A DNA stretch of 21,084 nucleotides from CAZPLZ01 sp964587525 (GTDB lineage Bacteria; Oederibacteriota; CAKKQC01). The translations under genes and the position numbers were made by a program. The notes below the pieces were generated by a model. That model ran no database searches and had not been told where the DNA came from. It saw nothing but the letters and a program-made list of their open reading frames with translations. The DNA lies in the NCBI GenBank assembly GCA_964587525.1, contig CAZPLZ010000037.1, positions 1 through 21,084 on the forward strand, given 5' to 3'. Positions 14,127 through 20,517 of this stretch are shown piece after piece. Every line of letters starts with the position of its first letter. Position 1 is the stretch's first letter.

Positions 14127-15308
14127 TCAGCAGCAACGAGAGGGACCCGACCCTGGGCCGTGCACAACGGACTCCTGGGTAGCGGGGGTTGGTCCGCAAG
14201 CGAAGGCCCCGAAGTGTCTGACCGGAACGCTCACCTCAAAATATCTCGCCAGCCGGCCGAACCGAAGGATGTTCGCGGTGTTGCGACACACCGGCACCGG
14301 GCGGCCAGATTCGAACACGTGGTTCTTGTCCAGGACGAACTTGGCGAGCGAGGTGGGAAGGTTTCCTAAGTATCTCGCAACCTGCCCATAATCCTCGCAG
14401 GTGCTTTCCAGGGGTGGGAGATCCTCCCCGTCTACCCGCTCGGGCCGTGTGAGTTTGATGCTTCGCCACACCACCGAGAAGAACTTCACGGATTCCCCGA
14501 AACGCCTTTCCACGTCTGGGGCTGGGATGGGCGTCCGCTTGACTTCCCAGGTATAGGGAAATCCTGCGCGCCCAATCACTCCACGCAGATCCTTATCATA
14601 CGAGGCACCGCCTAGGCACTCCGCCACCAGATCCGGATCTGACCGCAGCGCGCTGGAAGGCCGCCGGTCGGCGATGACATCGGCGATGTACCACGCTCCA
14701 CCTTCCCTCAGCACCCGGTGGATGGTCTTGAACACCTGCTCCTTGAACGGCGAAAGATTAATGACACAGTTGGAGACGACCAAATCCACCGAGCCGGAAG
14801 GGATGGCATCTGCGGTCTCGATGTACCCTTGGTGAAACACCACGTTGGGGGACTCAAATCCGAACCGCTGCATCACCACCGGGATCGCGTCCCGGGCGAT
14901 CGCGAGCTGCTCTTCCGTCATGTCCAACCCGGTCACAAACCCCTCCGGTCCAGCGTGGTAGGCAAGGACGAACACGTCCGCGCCGCGCCCGCAGCCCAAA
15001 TCCAGGATCCGCAGTCCGGAAAATTGAGAGTAATCAGCGGGGATGGGAGAGCCGCACCCCGCGTAACCTTCACGGACCTGTTGGGGGAAGAACTCAATCA
15101 CACCGGCATGCTCACGGGTCGTGTCAGTCGTACAGCAAGCCTTCTGGGCGAAATCCCCGCTGGTCTTAAGCCGCCGGCCGTAGAATTCGCGCAGGTGCGC
15201 GTAGAGATCCCCCCCTTGCCCCTCCCATCCAGTACCGGGCGTTGTCCAGTCAGGGGGTGTGCCGCCCTCCCAAAGAGTCTTGAAATCGCTTCTAGGGTTC
15301 GTGGACAT
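14127..15308 (-). CDS. arsM: Arsenite S-adenosylmethionine methyltransferase
   Basis: A 393-residue class I methyltransferase. It converts As(III), bound to thiols, to methylated arsenicals using SAM in the cytoplasm. All four conserved ArsM cysteines are visible: the 'KACCTT' pair (Cys58/59), Cys85 ('YAGCGSP'), Cys181 ('SNCVINLSP') and Cys231 ('ECLGGASY'). The SAM-binding glycine motif is 'ILDLGCGRGADVF' (101-113). The C-terminal domain with 'CRNTANILRFGRLARYFEV' and 'HFGAFACG' is the usual one, and the protein ends in Cys-Cys. An N-terminal extension of about 40 residues precedes the 'YGRRLKTSGDFAQKA' start of the fold. The ATG at 15308 follows AGGA with seven-base spacing. It heads the minus-strand run and is divergent from the ArsR-family gene, with 112 bases between, so that repressor is its likely regulator. 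Confidence 0.95.
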   Translation of the reverse strand: MSTNPRSDFKTLWEGGTPPDWTTPGTGWEGQGGDLYAHLREFYGRRLKTSGDFAQKACCTTDTTREHAGVIEFFPQQVREGYAGCGSPIPADYSQFSGLRILDLGCGRGADVFVLAYHAGPEGFVTGLDMTEEQLAIARDAIPVVMQRFGFESPNVVFHQGYIETADAIPSGSVDLVVSNCVINLSPFKEQVFKTIHRVLREGGAWYIADVIADRRPSSALRSDPDLVAECLGGASYDKDLRGVIGRAGFPYTWEVKRTPIPAPDVERRFGESVKFFSVVWRSIKLTRPERVDGEDLPPLESTCEDYGQVARYLGNLPTSLAKFVLDKNHVFESGRPVPVCRNTANILRFGRLARYFEVSVPVRHFGAFACGPTPATQESVVHGPGSGPSRCC

Positions 15309-15363
15309 CTGCTTATCCTAATACTTTAAAGATCGAAAGAGTTCCCCAAGAGACCCGTGGAAG

Positions 15364-15400
15364 TTGACGGGGAACTTTATATCAGGATATCCTGTTATAT
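15364..15400 (+). promoter_or_regulatory. Divergent promoter region with a palindromic operator candidate
   Basis: In the 112 bp between arsM and the ArsR-family gene lies a perfect 12 bp palindrome, CAGGATATCCTG (15383-15394), inside a broader AT-flanked dyad (ATAT at 15379-15382, TTATAT at 15395-15400). A TTGACG hexamer at 15364-15369 could be the -35. The -10 would overlap the palindrome (GATATC at 15386-15391, 16-base spacing), which suits repression by an ArsR-type dimer. A strong AGGAGG (15408-15413) precedes the ATG at 15421. Confidence 0.6.
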
Positions 15401-15420
15401 AGAACAAAGGAGGTCAGTGA

Positions 15421-15744
15421 ATGCCAACGGCAACGATAACCAAACTTGATCTCAAGGCAAAGTTCCTCAGCGCCCTGGCGGAGCCCACCCGGCTGGCCAT
15501 TGTAGAATATCTTCGAGAGGACGAACGGTCCGTGGGAGACATCGTGGAACACTTGGGATATCCGCAATCCCGCATCTCCAACCACCTGGCCTGCCTGCGC
15601 AACTGCCAGGTCGTGTCCACCCGGAATCAGGGCCAGCAGGTGTTCTACCGGATCAAGCACGACCAGGCGAAGCGGATTCTGGATCTCACTGACCAGATGG
15701 TGGCCGCGCACGCGCGGGAGATCCTGGCCTGCACCAGGGTATAA
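15421..15744 (+). CDS. ArsR/SmtB-family metalloregulator with CmtR-like cysteines
   Basis: A 107-residue winged-helix repressor. Core: 'FLSALAEPTRLAIVEYLRED', then the recognition helix region 'GYPQSRISNHLACLRNCQVV' and the wing 'GQQVFYRIK'. It lacks the ELCVC(D/G)L motif of classical ArsR. Instead it has Cys58 and Cys62 in 'NHLACLRNC' and Cys104 near the C-terminus. Mycobacterial CmtR, a Cd(II)/Pb(II) sensor, has the same 'NHLxCLRxC' context with ligands Cys57, Cys61 and Cys102. I therefore infer a thiolate metal site of the CmtR type, sensing a soft metal or As(III). It is the first gene of the plus-strand run, divergent from arsM, and probably represses both from the palindrome at 15383-15394. 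Start and ribosome-binding site are clear. Confidence 0.93.
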   Translation: MPTATITKLDLKAKFLSALAEPTRLAIVEYLREDERSVGDIVEHLGYPQSRISNHLACLRNCQVVSTRNQGQQVFYRIKHDQAKRILDLTDQMVAAHAREILACTRV

Positions 15745-15800
15745 GGACTTATAAGGAATAAGGACTTATAAGGAATAAGGACTTATAAAGAATAAGGAGG
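15742..15800 (+). repeat. Three tandem 17 bp repeats ahead of the metallochaperone-MerT-MerP gene
   Basis: The unit TAAGGACTTATAAGGAA occurs at 15742-15758 and 15759-15775, and with one change (G to A) at 15776-15792. A partial fourth copy (TAAGGAGG) forms the ribosome-binding site of the next gene. The first copy begins with the stop codon of the regulator gene. Each unit contains the small palindrome CTTATAAG (broken in the third copy) and a GGA-type ribosome-binding core. There are no unique spacers, so it is not CRISPR. Confidence 0.9.
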
Positions 15801-15806
15801 CGTATC

Positions 15807-16988
15807 ATGTCAGATTGCTGCTCAACCGACAATAACGAATGTTGTGATCTTCCCAAGGAGAAAATGGCGAAACCCGCCCCCTGCCCGGAGTGCTTGAGGA
15901 AAGGCAAGCCAGTGGAGCACCGCACTCCGGAACACCTGCTGACCGAAGAAGCGGTCCAGCGTCTGTCAGGTGAGGCGTACTTATTCTGCAGCACGTCCTC
16001 CTGCCCGGTGGTGTACTTCACGGTTGATGGCAGCTCGGTCTTTCACAAACCAGATCTCAAGGTCCTGGTTACGCAGAAAGAAACAGCGGACCCCGTTCCT
16101 GTGTGCTACTGCTTTGATCACTCTCGCGCGGACATTTTACGAGAGCTCACCGAGACCGGATCGACGACGATTCCTGATCGGATTAAGGCGGAAGTGAAAG
16201 CCGGCACCTGTGCCTGTGAAATCGAAAACCCTCAGGGATCCTGCTGCCTGGGGAATGTCGCTCAGGCGGTCAAATGGGCACAGGGGCAAATCGCCACCGA
16301 CCGTCCAGCTTCGGCCGCACCGGCCCTCGCCATCGGAGAGGAAGGGATGGCAGAAAAACACACAAGCCTGGTGATGAGTATCGGTGCACTGGCGGCTGGT
16401 GCTTTGGCTTCCATATGCTGCCTGGGACCAGCCATCCTAGGCGTCATCGGCCTGGGAACACTTGGAGCCGCGGGAGCCCTGGAGGCGTACCGCCCCTTTT
16501 TGCTCGCAGGCACCTTTGTCTTCCTTGGCTCAGCGTTTTACTTTGTCTATCGCAAACGCGAAGTGCGCTGCGCGGACGGCTCCTGCCGTCGTGAAGGCGC
16601 CGGGCGGGGCATCAAGGTGGGGCTATGGGGAGTAACCGCCCTGGCGATGGGCGCAGCCTTCTACCCGCAGCTCAAGAGCTTCGCCATCGGCGCATGCTGC
16701 GTAGCATCTAAGACTACCTCGCAGCAGGCCGCCATTGGAACCACCCGGGTTGAGGACGGCGTGGTCATCGAGGTCACCGGCATGACCTGTGACGGCTGCG
16801 CGCACACGATCAAAGGCGCCCTGGAAAAGGTCCCCGGGGTCAAAAGCGCTGAGGTCAGCTTTGAGGACCAGCGCGCCGTGGTGCGTGGGGACATCGGTGC
16901 CGCCGACCTCTCTCGCCTCGTGGCCGCCATCAAAGCGGCCGGCTACGGCGCGATACCGGAAAAAACTATGGGGCCCGGCCCATCATGA
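15807..16988 (+). CDS. Fusion of CopZ-type Fe-S/Zn metallochaperone, MerT and MerP domains
   Basis: A 393-residue, three-part protein. Residues 1-155 are a cysteine-rich domain like the N-terminal part of Archaeoglobus CopZ, which binds Zn and a [2Fe-2S] cluster: Cys26/29 ('PCPEC'), Cys61/66 ('FCSTSSC'), Cys100/102 ('VCYCFDHSRADI'), Cys135/137 and Cys146/147, plus an extra Cys-Cys-rich tip (4, 5, 12, 13). Residues 188-298 are a MerT-like mercuric-ion transporter: three membrane helices, Cys204-Cys205 in the first ('SICCLGPAILGVIGLGTLGA'), 'EAYRPF', and loop cysteines 255 and 260. Residues 318-383 are a MerP/HMA domain with 'GMTCDGC' (Cys328, Cys331). It should bind soft metal, pass it through the membrane and hold it on the chaperone. 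Topology needs testing, since HMA and CopZ parts may lie on opposite sides. Its stop overlaps the next gene (ATGA). Confidence 0.9.
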   Translation: MSDCCSTDNNECCDLPKEKMAKPAPCPECLRKGKPVEHRTPEHLLTEEAVQRLSGEAYLFCSTSSCPVVYFTVDGSSVFHKPDLKVLVTQKETADPVPVCYCFDHSRADILRELTETGSTTIPDRIKAEVKAGTCACEIENPQGSCCLGNVAQAVKWAQGQIATDRPASAAPALAIGEEGMAEKHTSLVMSIGALAAGALASICCLGPAILGVIGLGTLGAAGALEAYRPFLLAGTFVFLGSAFYFVYRKREVRCADGSCRREGAGRGIKVGLWGVTALAMGAAFYPQLKSFAIGACCVASKTTSQQAAIGTTRVEDGVVIEVTGMTCDGCAHTIKGALEKVPGVKSAEVSFEDQRAVVRGDIGAADLSRLVAAIKAAGYGAIPEKTMGPGPS

Positions 16989-17362
16989 AAGAAAAGGTGG
17001 TCAGCGTCCTTGCGCTCTTTACCTCTACCAGCACACTGCTTTGCTGCGCCCTACCTGCGGCCATCGGCGCGATCGCTGGCGGCGCAGCGATTGGAACGCT
17101 CGTTTCTTCTTTCCCGTGGCTCATTCCGCTGTCGAATCATAAGGGCTGGATCTTCTTGATCGCTGGTCTGCTGATCGCAACGAACGGTATCTTCGTCATG
17201 AAACCGCAGGGGACGTTGGCCTGCGCCATCACCGGCGGCAAAGGATGTGAAGTCGCAGGGAGATTTACCAGATCGATGTTTTGGATCACCGTCGCCACCT
17301 ACACGATTGGAGCATTCATGGCCTATGGGATCGTGCCGCTCCTTCGCTTGCTGGAGACTTAA
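16985..17362 (+). CDS. Small MerT-like membrane protein with vicinal cysteines
   Basis: A 125-residue hydrophobic protein starting four bases before the end of the fusion gene (ATGA overlap), so translation is coupled. About three membrane helices are seen (roughly 7-44, possibly with a break, 54-72 and 98-120). Cys20-Cys21 in 'TSTLLCCALPAAIGAI' lies in the first helix, and Cys80 and Cys88 lie in the loop after the second. This is the cysteine layout of MerT, though the sequence is only loosely similar; MerC or MerF affinity cannot be excluded. It is likely a soft-metal membrane transporter working with the fusion protein. Exact family and metal are uncertain. Confidence 0.75.
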   Translation: MKEKVVSVLALFTSTSTLLCCALPAAIGAIAGGAAIGTLVSSFPWLIPLSNHKGWIFLIAGLLIATNGIFVMKPQGTLACAITGGKGCEVAGRFTRSMFWITVATYTIGAFMAYGIVPLLRLLET

Positions 17363-17430
17363 TGCACCGTGCCTTTGAACCTGCTGACTCTTATCTGACA
17401 CATGGGGCCTAAAGAGAGGAGATACAGTCC

Positions 17431-17988
17431 ATGACAACGAACCGGACAGTGAAGAGGTTACAAAAAACGGCCATGATCTTGATGTTGGGGATGCTGCTCA
17501 CGGGGTCCGCTTCGCGCAAAGCCGCTGATTCAACTTCTTCGAGACAAATCAGCGTGAAAGTTGATGGACTGTCATGTCCTTTCTGCGCCTATGGACTTGA
17601 AAAGCGCCTCAAGAAAATCGAAGGAACGAAAAAAGTGATCATCTACATCGACAAGGGCCAGGCGATCCTTCGACTCAAAGATGACGCGCCACTTGATACC
17701 CGTGCCGTCATGGAGGCAGTAAAAAAGGGAGGTTTTACTCCCCGAAAAATTACCATCACTGCGGTTGGCAAGGTTAACAAGGAGAACGAACGTTGGGTCT
17801 TTCATCCGAAGGGAACTAACGATGTCTTTCTCCTTTCCGAAAACAACGAATTGAAAAACATTTATAGATCCAAAAACCTCAATAAAGATATCCTGCTTAC
17901 CGGAGCAACCCTTTCGGAAAAACTTCAAGGTCACGGTAAGCATCCAGAGATTCTGGAAATCCAAGACCATCACGTGATCGATCAGTAA
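17431..17988 (+). CDS. Secreted heavy-metal-associated (MerP-like) protein with extra C-terminal domain
   Basis: A 185-residue protein with a signal peptide ('LQKTAMILMLGMLLTGSAS', about 10-28; no lipobox Cys). An HMA domain spans about residues 38-110, with the metal-binding 'DGLSCPFCAYGLEKRLKKIE' (Cys49, Cys52). MerP proteins end after the HMA fold, whereas here ~75 further residues follow, with Asn/Lys-rich text ('FLLSENNELKNIYRSKNLNK') and a His-containing end ('GHGKHPEILEIQDHHVIDQ') that could add metal ligands. It probably scavenges metal in the periplasm and hands it to the MerT-like proteins encoded upstream. The ribosome-binding site AGAGGAGA is well placed (about 17414). Codon use looks more AT-rich than in the flanking genes, a hint of separate origin. 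Confidence 0.85.
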   Translation: MTTNRTVKRLQKTAMILMLGMLLTGSASRKAADSTSSRQISVKVDGLSCPFCAYGLEKRLKKIEGTKKVIIYIDKGQAILRLKDDAPLDTRAVMEAVKKGGFTPRKITITAVGKVNKENERWVFHPKGTNDVFLLSENNELKNIYRSKNLNKDILLTGATLSEKLQGHGKHPEILEIQDHHVIDQ

Positions 17989-17996
17989 GCATAGCG

Positions 17997-18959
17997 ATGA
18001 TTTGGAAGATGATGATGCGTAGCAGGTGGTGGCAGTATCTCCCGGTGATTCTCATCATGGGAAACGTGCTGCCTGCCAACGTCTGGGCGAATGGGCCGCC
18101 GATCCAATCCGAATCGGCGTTCGTGGTTGGCCTTCAGGGAGCGGCTATCAGGAGTTTTTTCAAAGACGTGCGCAAGTCCACGCTCTTACGGGACGGCCAG
18201 AAGGTCGCAGACCCCATGGACCGCCACATGAGTGCACAGGTCATCCCGGTCATGATTCCTTACGAGGTGATTCCGAATCGCTTCGTCGCCGGGGCCGGGA
18301 TTCCTTACATGCAGAAAGAGCTGCACATGACAAAGGCTGGCGTTCGCACGACGTTGAACAATGAAGGACTTGGAGACCTCACCGTGTTCGGCAAATACGC
18401 ACTCTACCAGCGGGACAAGGGTTCTCAAACCACACGGTTCACCACCAGGGTGGCCGTGAAACTTCCCACCGGCAAGGCCACGAGCAAAGATGCCTCTGGA
18501 GCCCTCCTCCCGATCGGACTCCAGTTGGGGACAGGCGCCACGGATGTTGCCATCGGAGGCATCATGACGCGGTTGTGGAAACGGCTGGGCGTCAATAGCG
18601 GGGTGCACTATATCTTCAAGACTAAAGGCAACGGCATCCAACTTGGCGATGTTCTGAAATATGATTTGGCCTTTGCGTACCGCGTCCTGCCAAGGGTGTA
18701 TGAACGTTACCCCTCGCCGCAGTGGAACGTGTTCGTGGAATGGAACGGCGTCGTGGAGCAACAACAGAAAGCGCAGGGCCAGACCGTGGCGAATTCAGGC
18801 GGCCATACCCTCTTCCTCTCGCCGGGGCTCCAGTACATCGGCGGTCGCACGTGGCTCTTGGAATTGTCCTACCAGCTACCTGTGATGCAGGAATTGAACG
18901 GTGTGCAATTGGGCACCGATCGCGTGATCTTGGCTGGCTTTCGCTGGCTCATCGGGTAA
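17997..18959 (+). CDS. Outer-membrane beta-barrel protein of the metal cluster
   Basis: A 320-residue protein with an N-terminal signal ('YLPVILIMGNVLPANVWA' before NGPP). The mature part is a run of alternating amphipathic strands typical of the 'transporter' group near the Phenol_MetA_deg family: 'FVAGAGIPYMQKELHM', 'GLGDLTVFGKYALYQRDKG', 'TRFTTRVAVKLPTGKATSKD', 'LQLGTGATDVAIGGIMTR', and a C-terminal strand 'VILAGFRWLIG'. It starts eight bases after the HMA gene stop, so it is part of the same unit. It may let metal or small solutes cross the outer membrane, but a channel function is not shown by sequence. The family name is approximate. Confidence 0.8.
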   Translation: MIWKMMMRSRWWQYLPVILIMGNVLPANVWANGPPIQSESAFVVGLQGAAIRSFFKDVRKSTLLRDGQKVADPMDRHMSAQVIPVMIPYEVIPNRFVAGAGIPYMQKELHMTKAGVRTTLNNEGLGDLTVFGKYALYQRDKGSQTTRFTTRVAVKLPTGKATSKDASGALLPIGLQLGTGATDVAIGGIMTRLWKRLGVNSGVHYIFKTKGNGIQLGDVLKYDLAFAYRVLPRVYERYPSPQWNVFVEWNGVVEQQQKAQGQTVANSGGHTLFLSPGLQYIGGRTWLLELSYQLPVMQELNGVQLGTDRVILAGFRWLIG

Positions 18960-19052
18960 GAAGCGGTGAGACGTCCTTTTCTTTCTGGCCCATATGCCAG
19001 TCGTTGGGACTTCGCTGGGAACTTCCTGTCCAGTGGTGGTGGTTCAAGTCGC

Positions 19053-19059
19053 AGGAGGT
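19053..19059 (+). promoter_or_regulatory. Strong ribosome-binding site of the thioredoxin gene
   Basis: AGGAGGT seven bases before the ATG at 19067. The 107 bp spacer (18960-19066) between the beta-barrel gene and this site holds no clear promoter or terminator that I can see. Confidence 0.7.
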
Positions 19060-19066
19060 ATAAACC

Positions 19067-19408
19067 ATGAGCAACTTGATATTTGAGCTGACGGACAAAA
19101 ATTTCGACGAAACGGTTTCGCAGGAAACTCCAATTCTCGTGGACTTCTGGGCGCCTTGGTGCGGCCCGTGCCTCATGCTCGCCCCTGTCATCGACGAGGT
19201 GGCGCGGAGCTATGCGGGCCGGTTACGGGTCGGAAAGCTCAACGTGGACGAAAATCCCCACACCGCGTCCCGGTACGGCGTTCAGAGCATACCGACGCTG
19301 GCCTTAATCCATCAGGGAAAAATCATCACCCACACGGTGGGCGCCCTATCAAAAAGCGCCCTCACGGCATCGCTTGACAAAGCCTTGCACGAACCTGTTG
19401 GAGTTTAA
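19067..19408 (+). CDS. trxA: Thioredoxin
   Basis: A 113-residue cytoplasmic thioredoxin of normal length, with 'ILVDFWAPWCGPCLMLAPVI' (active-site Cys32 and Cys35), 'KLNVDENPHTASRYGVQSIP' and cis-Pro76. It reduces protein disulfides using electrons from thioredoxin reductase. It is last in the plus-strand run behind the metal genes, 107 bases after the beta-barrel gene, so shared transcription is possible but not certain. In this setting it could keep the cysteine-rich metallochaperone reduced or supply thiols for ArsM turnover, which needs a dithiol reductant. The link is inferred. The symbol is given for the family; the main housekeeping copy may be elsewhere. Confidence 0.93.
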   Translation: MSNLIFELTDKNFDETVSQETPILVDFWAPWCGPCLMLAPVIDEVARSYAGRLRVGKLNVDENPHTASRYGVQSIPTLALIHQGKIITHTVGALSKSALTASLDKALHEPVGV

Positions 19409-19433
19409 TCAGCTCTCTTTCGGCAAGGGGTCA

Positions 19434-20450
19434 TCAGACTCCCCGTCCCAGCGACGGTTTGGCGCCAGGCCGTCCAAGGTTCTTCCACTCCAGCAGGCCC
19501 ATCAGCGAACCACCGCACAGAAGCGCCAGGACGAACACGGTACTGCTCAAGTTTAGGAAACCGACGCCGAAGAGTGCGTGCGCCGCGGGGCACCCGCCCG
19601 CCAGCGCGCTTGAGAGCCCTAGCAAGAGACTGGCGGCGGCAAGAATCACGAACTCCCAGATCGAATTGACTGTCCCAAGAGACTGAGGGGGACGCCTTAA
19701 GGCACGCAGGAACCCGAATCCGATCAACCCCGCTCCAACCAGCAGGCTCGGGTGTTTCTCCCAGCCCGCTCCCGTCACCCCAGTCCACACGTTTTCAACG
19801 GCCGTAACCCCATTTAACCCACCTGACTCCCCCCCGGACATCGCCAAAGCCCAGCCAGCACACGTCAGCGCGGCGAAGCCGACTGCCTGCTTGGGCCACT
19901 CTTGAGCCTTCGGGGAAACGTTCACCGGCGCCCGCAGCAGCCAGCCGAAGACTCCCAGCCCGCACAGAACGAGCAGCAGCCACTGCGGAAGCCCGGCCAG
20001 CTCAGCGATCCGCACCTCCTGGATCTCGGTTGGCCCAGCCATTTGAATCCACTCGATCAGCGGCTTAAGCGGTCCTTGCAAGCCGATCAGGATGCCGGCT
20101 ACCCAGCCGGCGAGGGCCGTTACGGCTTTCAGGCTGCGCTGACCGGCACCCAGCGCCAGCGAAAGCGGACAGCCACCCAGCACACTCACCGCCAGGCCGG
20201 AGACGAACCCCGCAATCATGGTGGCCAGCGGGCTGACAGCCACGGGAGAGACCGGATCGAGCCAGGGCCCCAGGGAGGCCAGACCCAGTGCCATCCAGAC
20301 CAAGGCGAGGGTCAGCACATACGCGCGCATCCATTCCGACTCTCCCTTGACGATTGTCCAACGGAACACGCGGTCGAACGAGAACTGGGAGCGTTCAAGC
20401 AGCCAGGCTAGAAAGGCGCCAAAGGCCAGGCTCGCCAACGCGATACTCAT
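19434..20450 (-). CDS. YeeE/YedE-family sulfur (thiosulfate-type) transporter
   Basis: A 338-residue polytopic membrane protein. Two family hallmarks are present: 'SVLGGCPLSLALGAG' (Cys94) and 'ALAGGCPAAHALFGVGFL' (Cys287), with 'ERSQFSFDRVFRW' near the N-terminus, a common YeeE feature. In TsuA, the studied member, conserved cysteines relay thiosulfate through the membrane. Here the two GGC motifs are kept, suggesting transport of thiosulfate or a related reduced sulfur compound, or a selenium analogue. No TusA or DsrE gene is adjacent, unlike in many loci. It converges on trxA with a 25-base gap, and lies 67 bases behind the TPR-type gene on the same strand. Family is firm; substrate is inferred. 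Confidence 0.88.
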   Translation of the reverse strand: MSIALASLAFGAFLAWLLERSQFSFDRVFRWTIVKGESEWMRAYVLTLALVWMALGLASLGPWLDPVSPVAVSPLATMIAGFVSGLAVSVLGGCPLSLALGAGQRSLKAVTALAGWVAGILIGLQGPLKPLIEWIQMAGPTEIQEVRIAELAGLPQWLLLVLCGLGVFGWLLRAPVNVSPKAQEWPKQAVGFAALTCAGWALAMSGGESGGLNGVTAVENVWTGVTGAGWEKHPSLLVGAGLIGFGFLRALRRPPQSLGTVNSIWEFVILAAASLLLGLSSALAGGCPAAHALFGVGFLNLSSTVFVLALLCGGSLMGLLEWKNLGRPGAKPSLGRGV

Positions 20451-20452
20451 GG

Positions 20453-20510
20453 TTCGACTCCCTGCGGTCGCTCACCATGACCCTGAGCGAGCTTTGCGAG
20501 TCGAAGGGTC
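20453..20510. repeat. Palindromic dispersed-type repeat upstream of the YeeE/YedE gene
   Basis: Nested inverted repeats: TTCGACTC (20453-20460) against GAGTCGAA (20498-20505), and GACCCT (20479-20484) against AGGGTC (20505-20510). It fills most of the 67 bp between the TPR-type gene and the transporter gene. Elements of this 'TTCGAC...GACCCTGAGC...GTCGAAGGGTC' type are widespread in environmental bacterial genomes (general knowledge). It may also act as an RNA hairpin between the two genes. Confidence 0.6.
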
Positions 20511-20517
20511 ACGTGAA

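Noticed and set aside
15742..15800. CRISPR-like array
   Set aside because: Units are contiguous 17 bp repeats with no spacers, and no cas genes are present.
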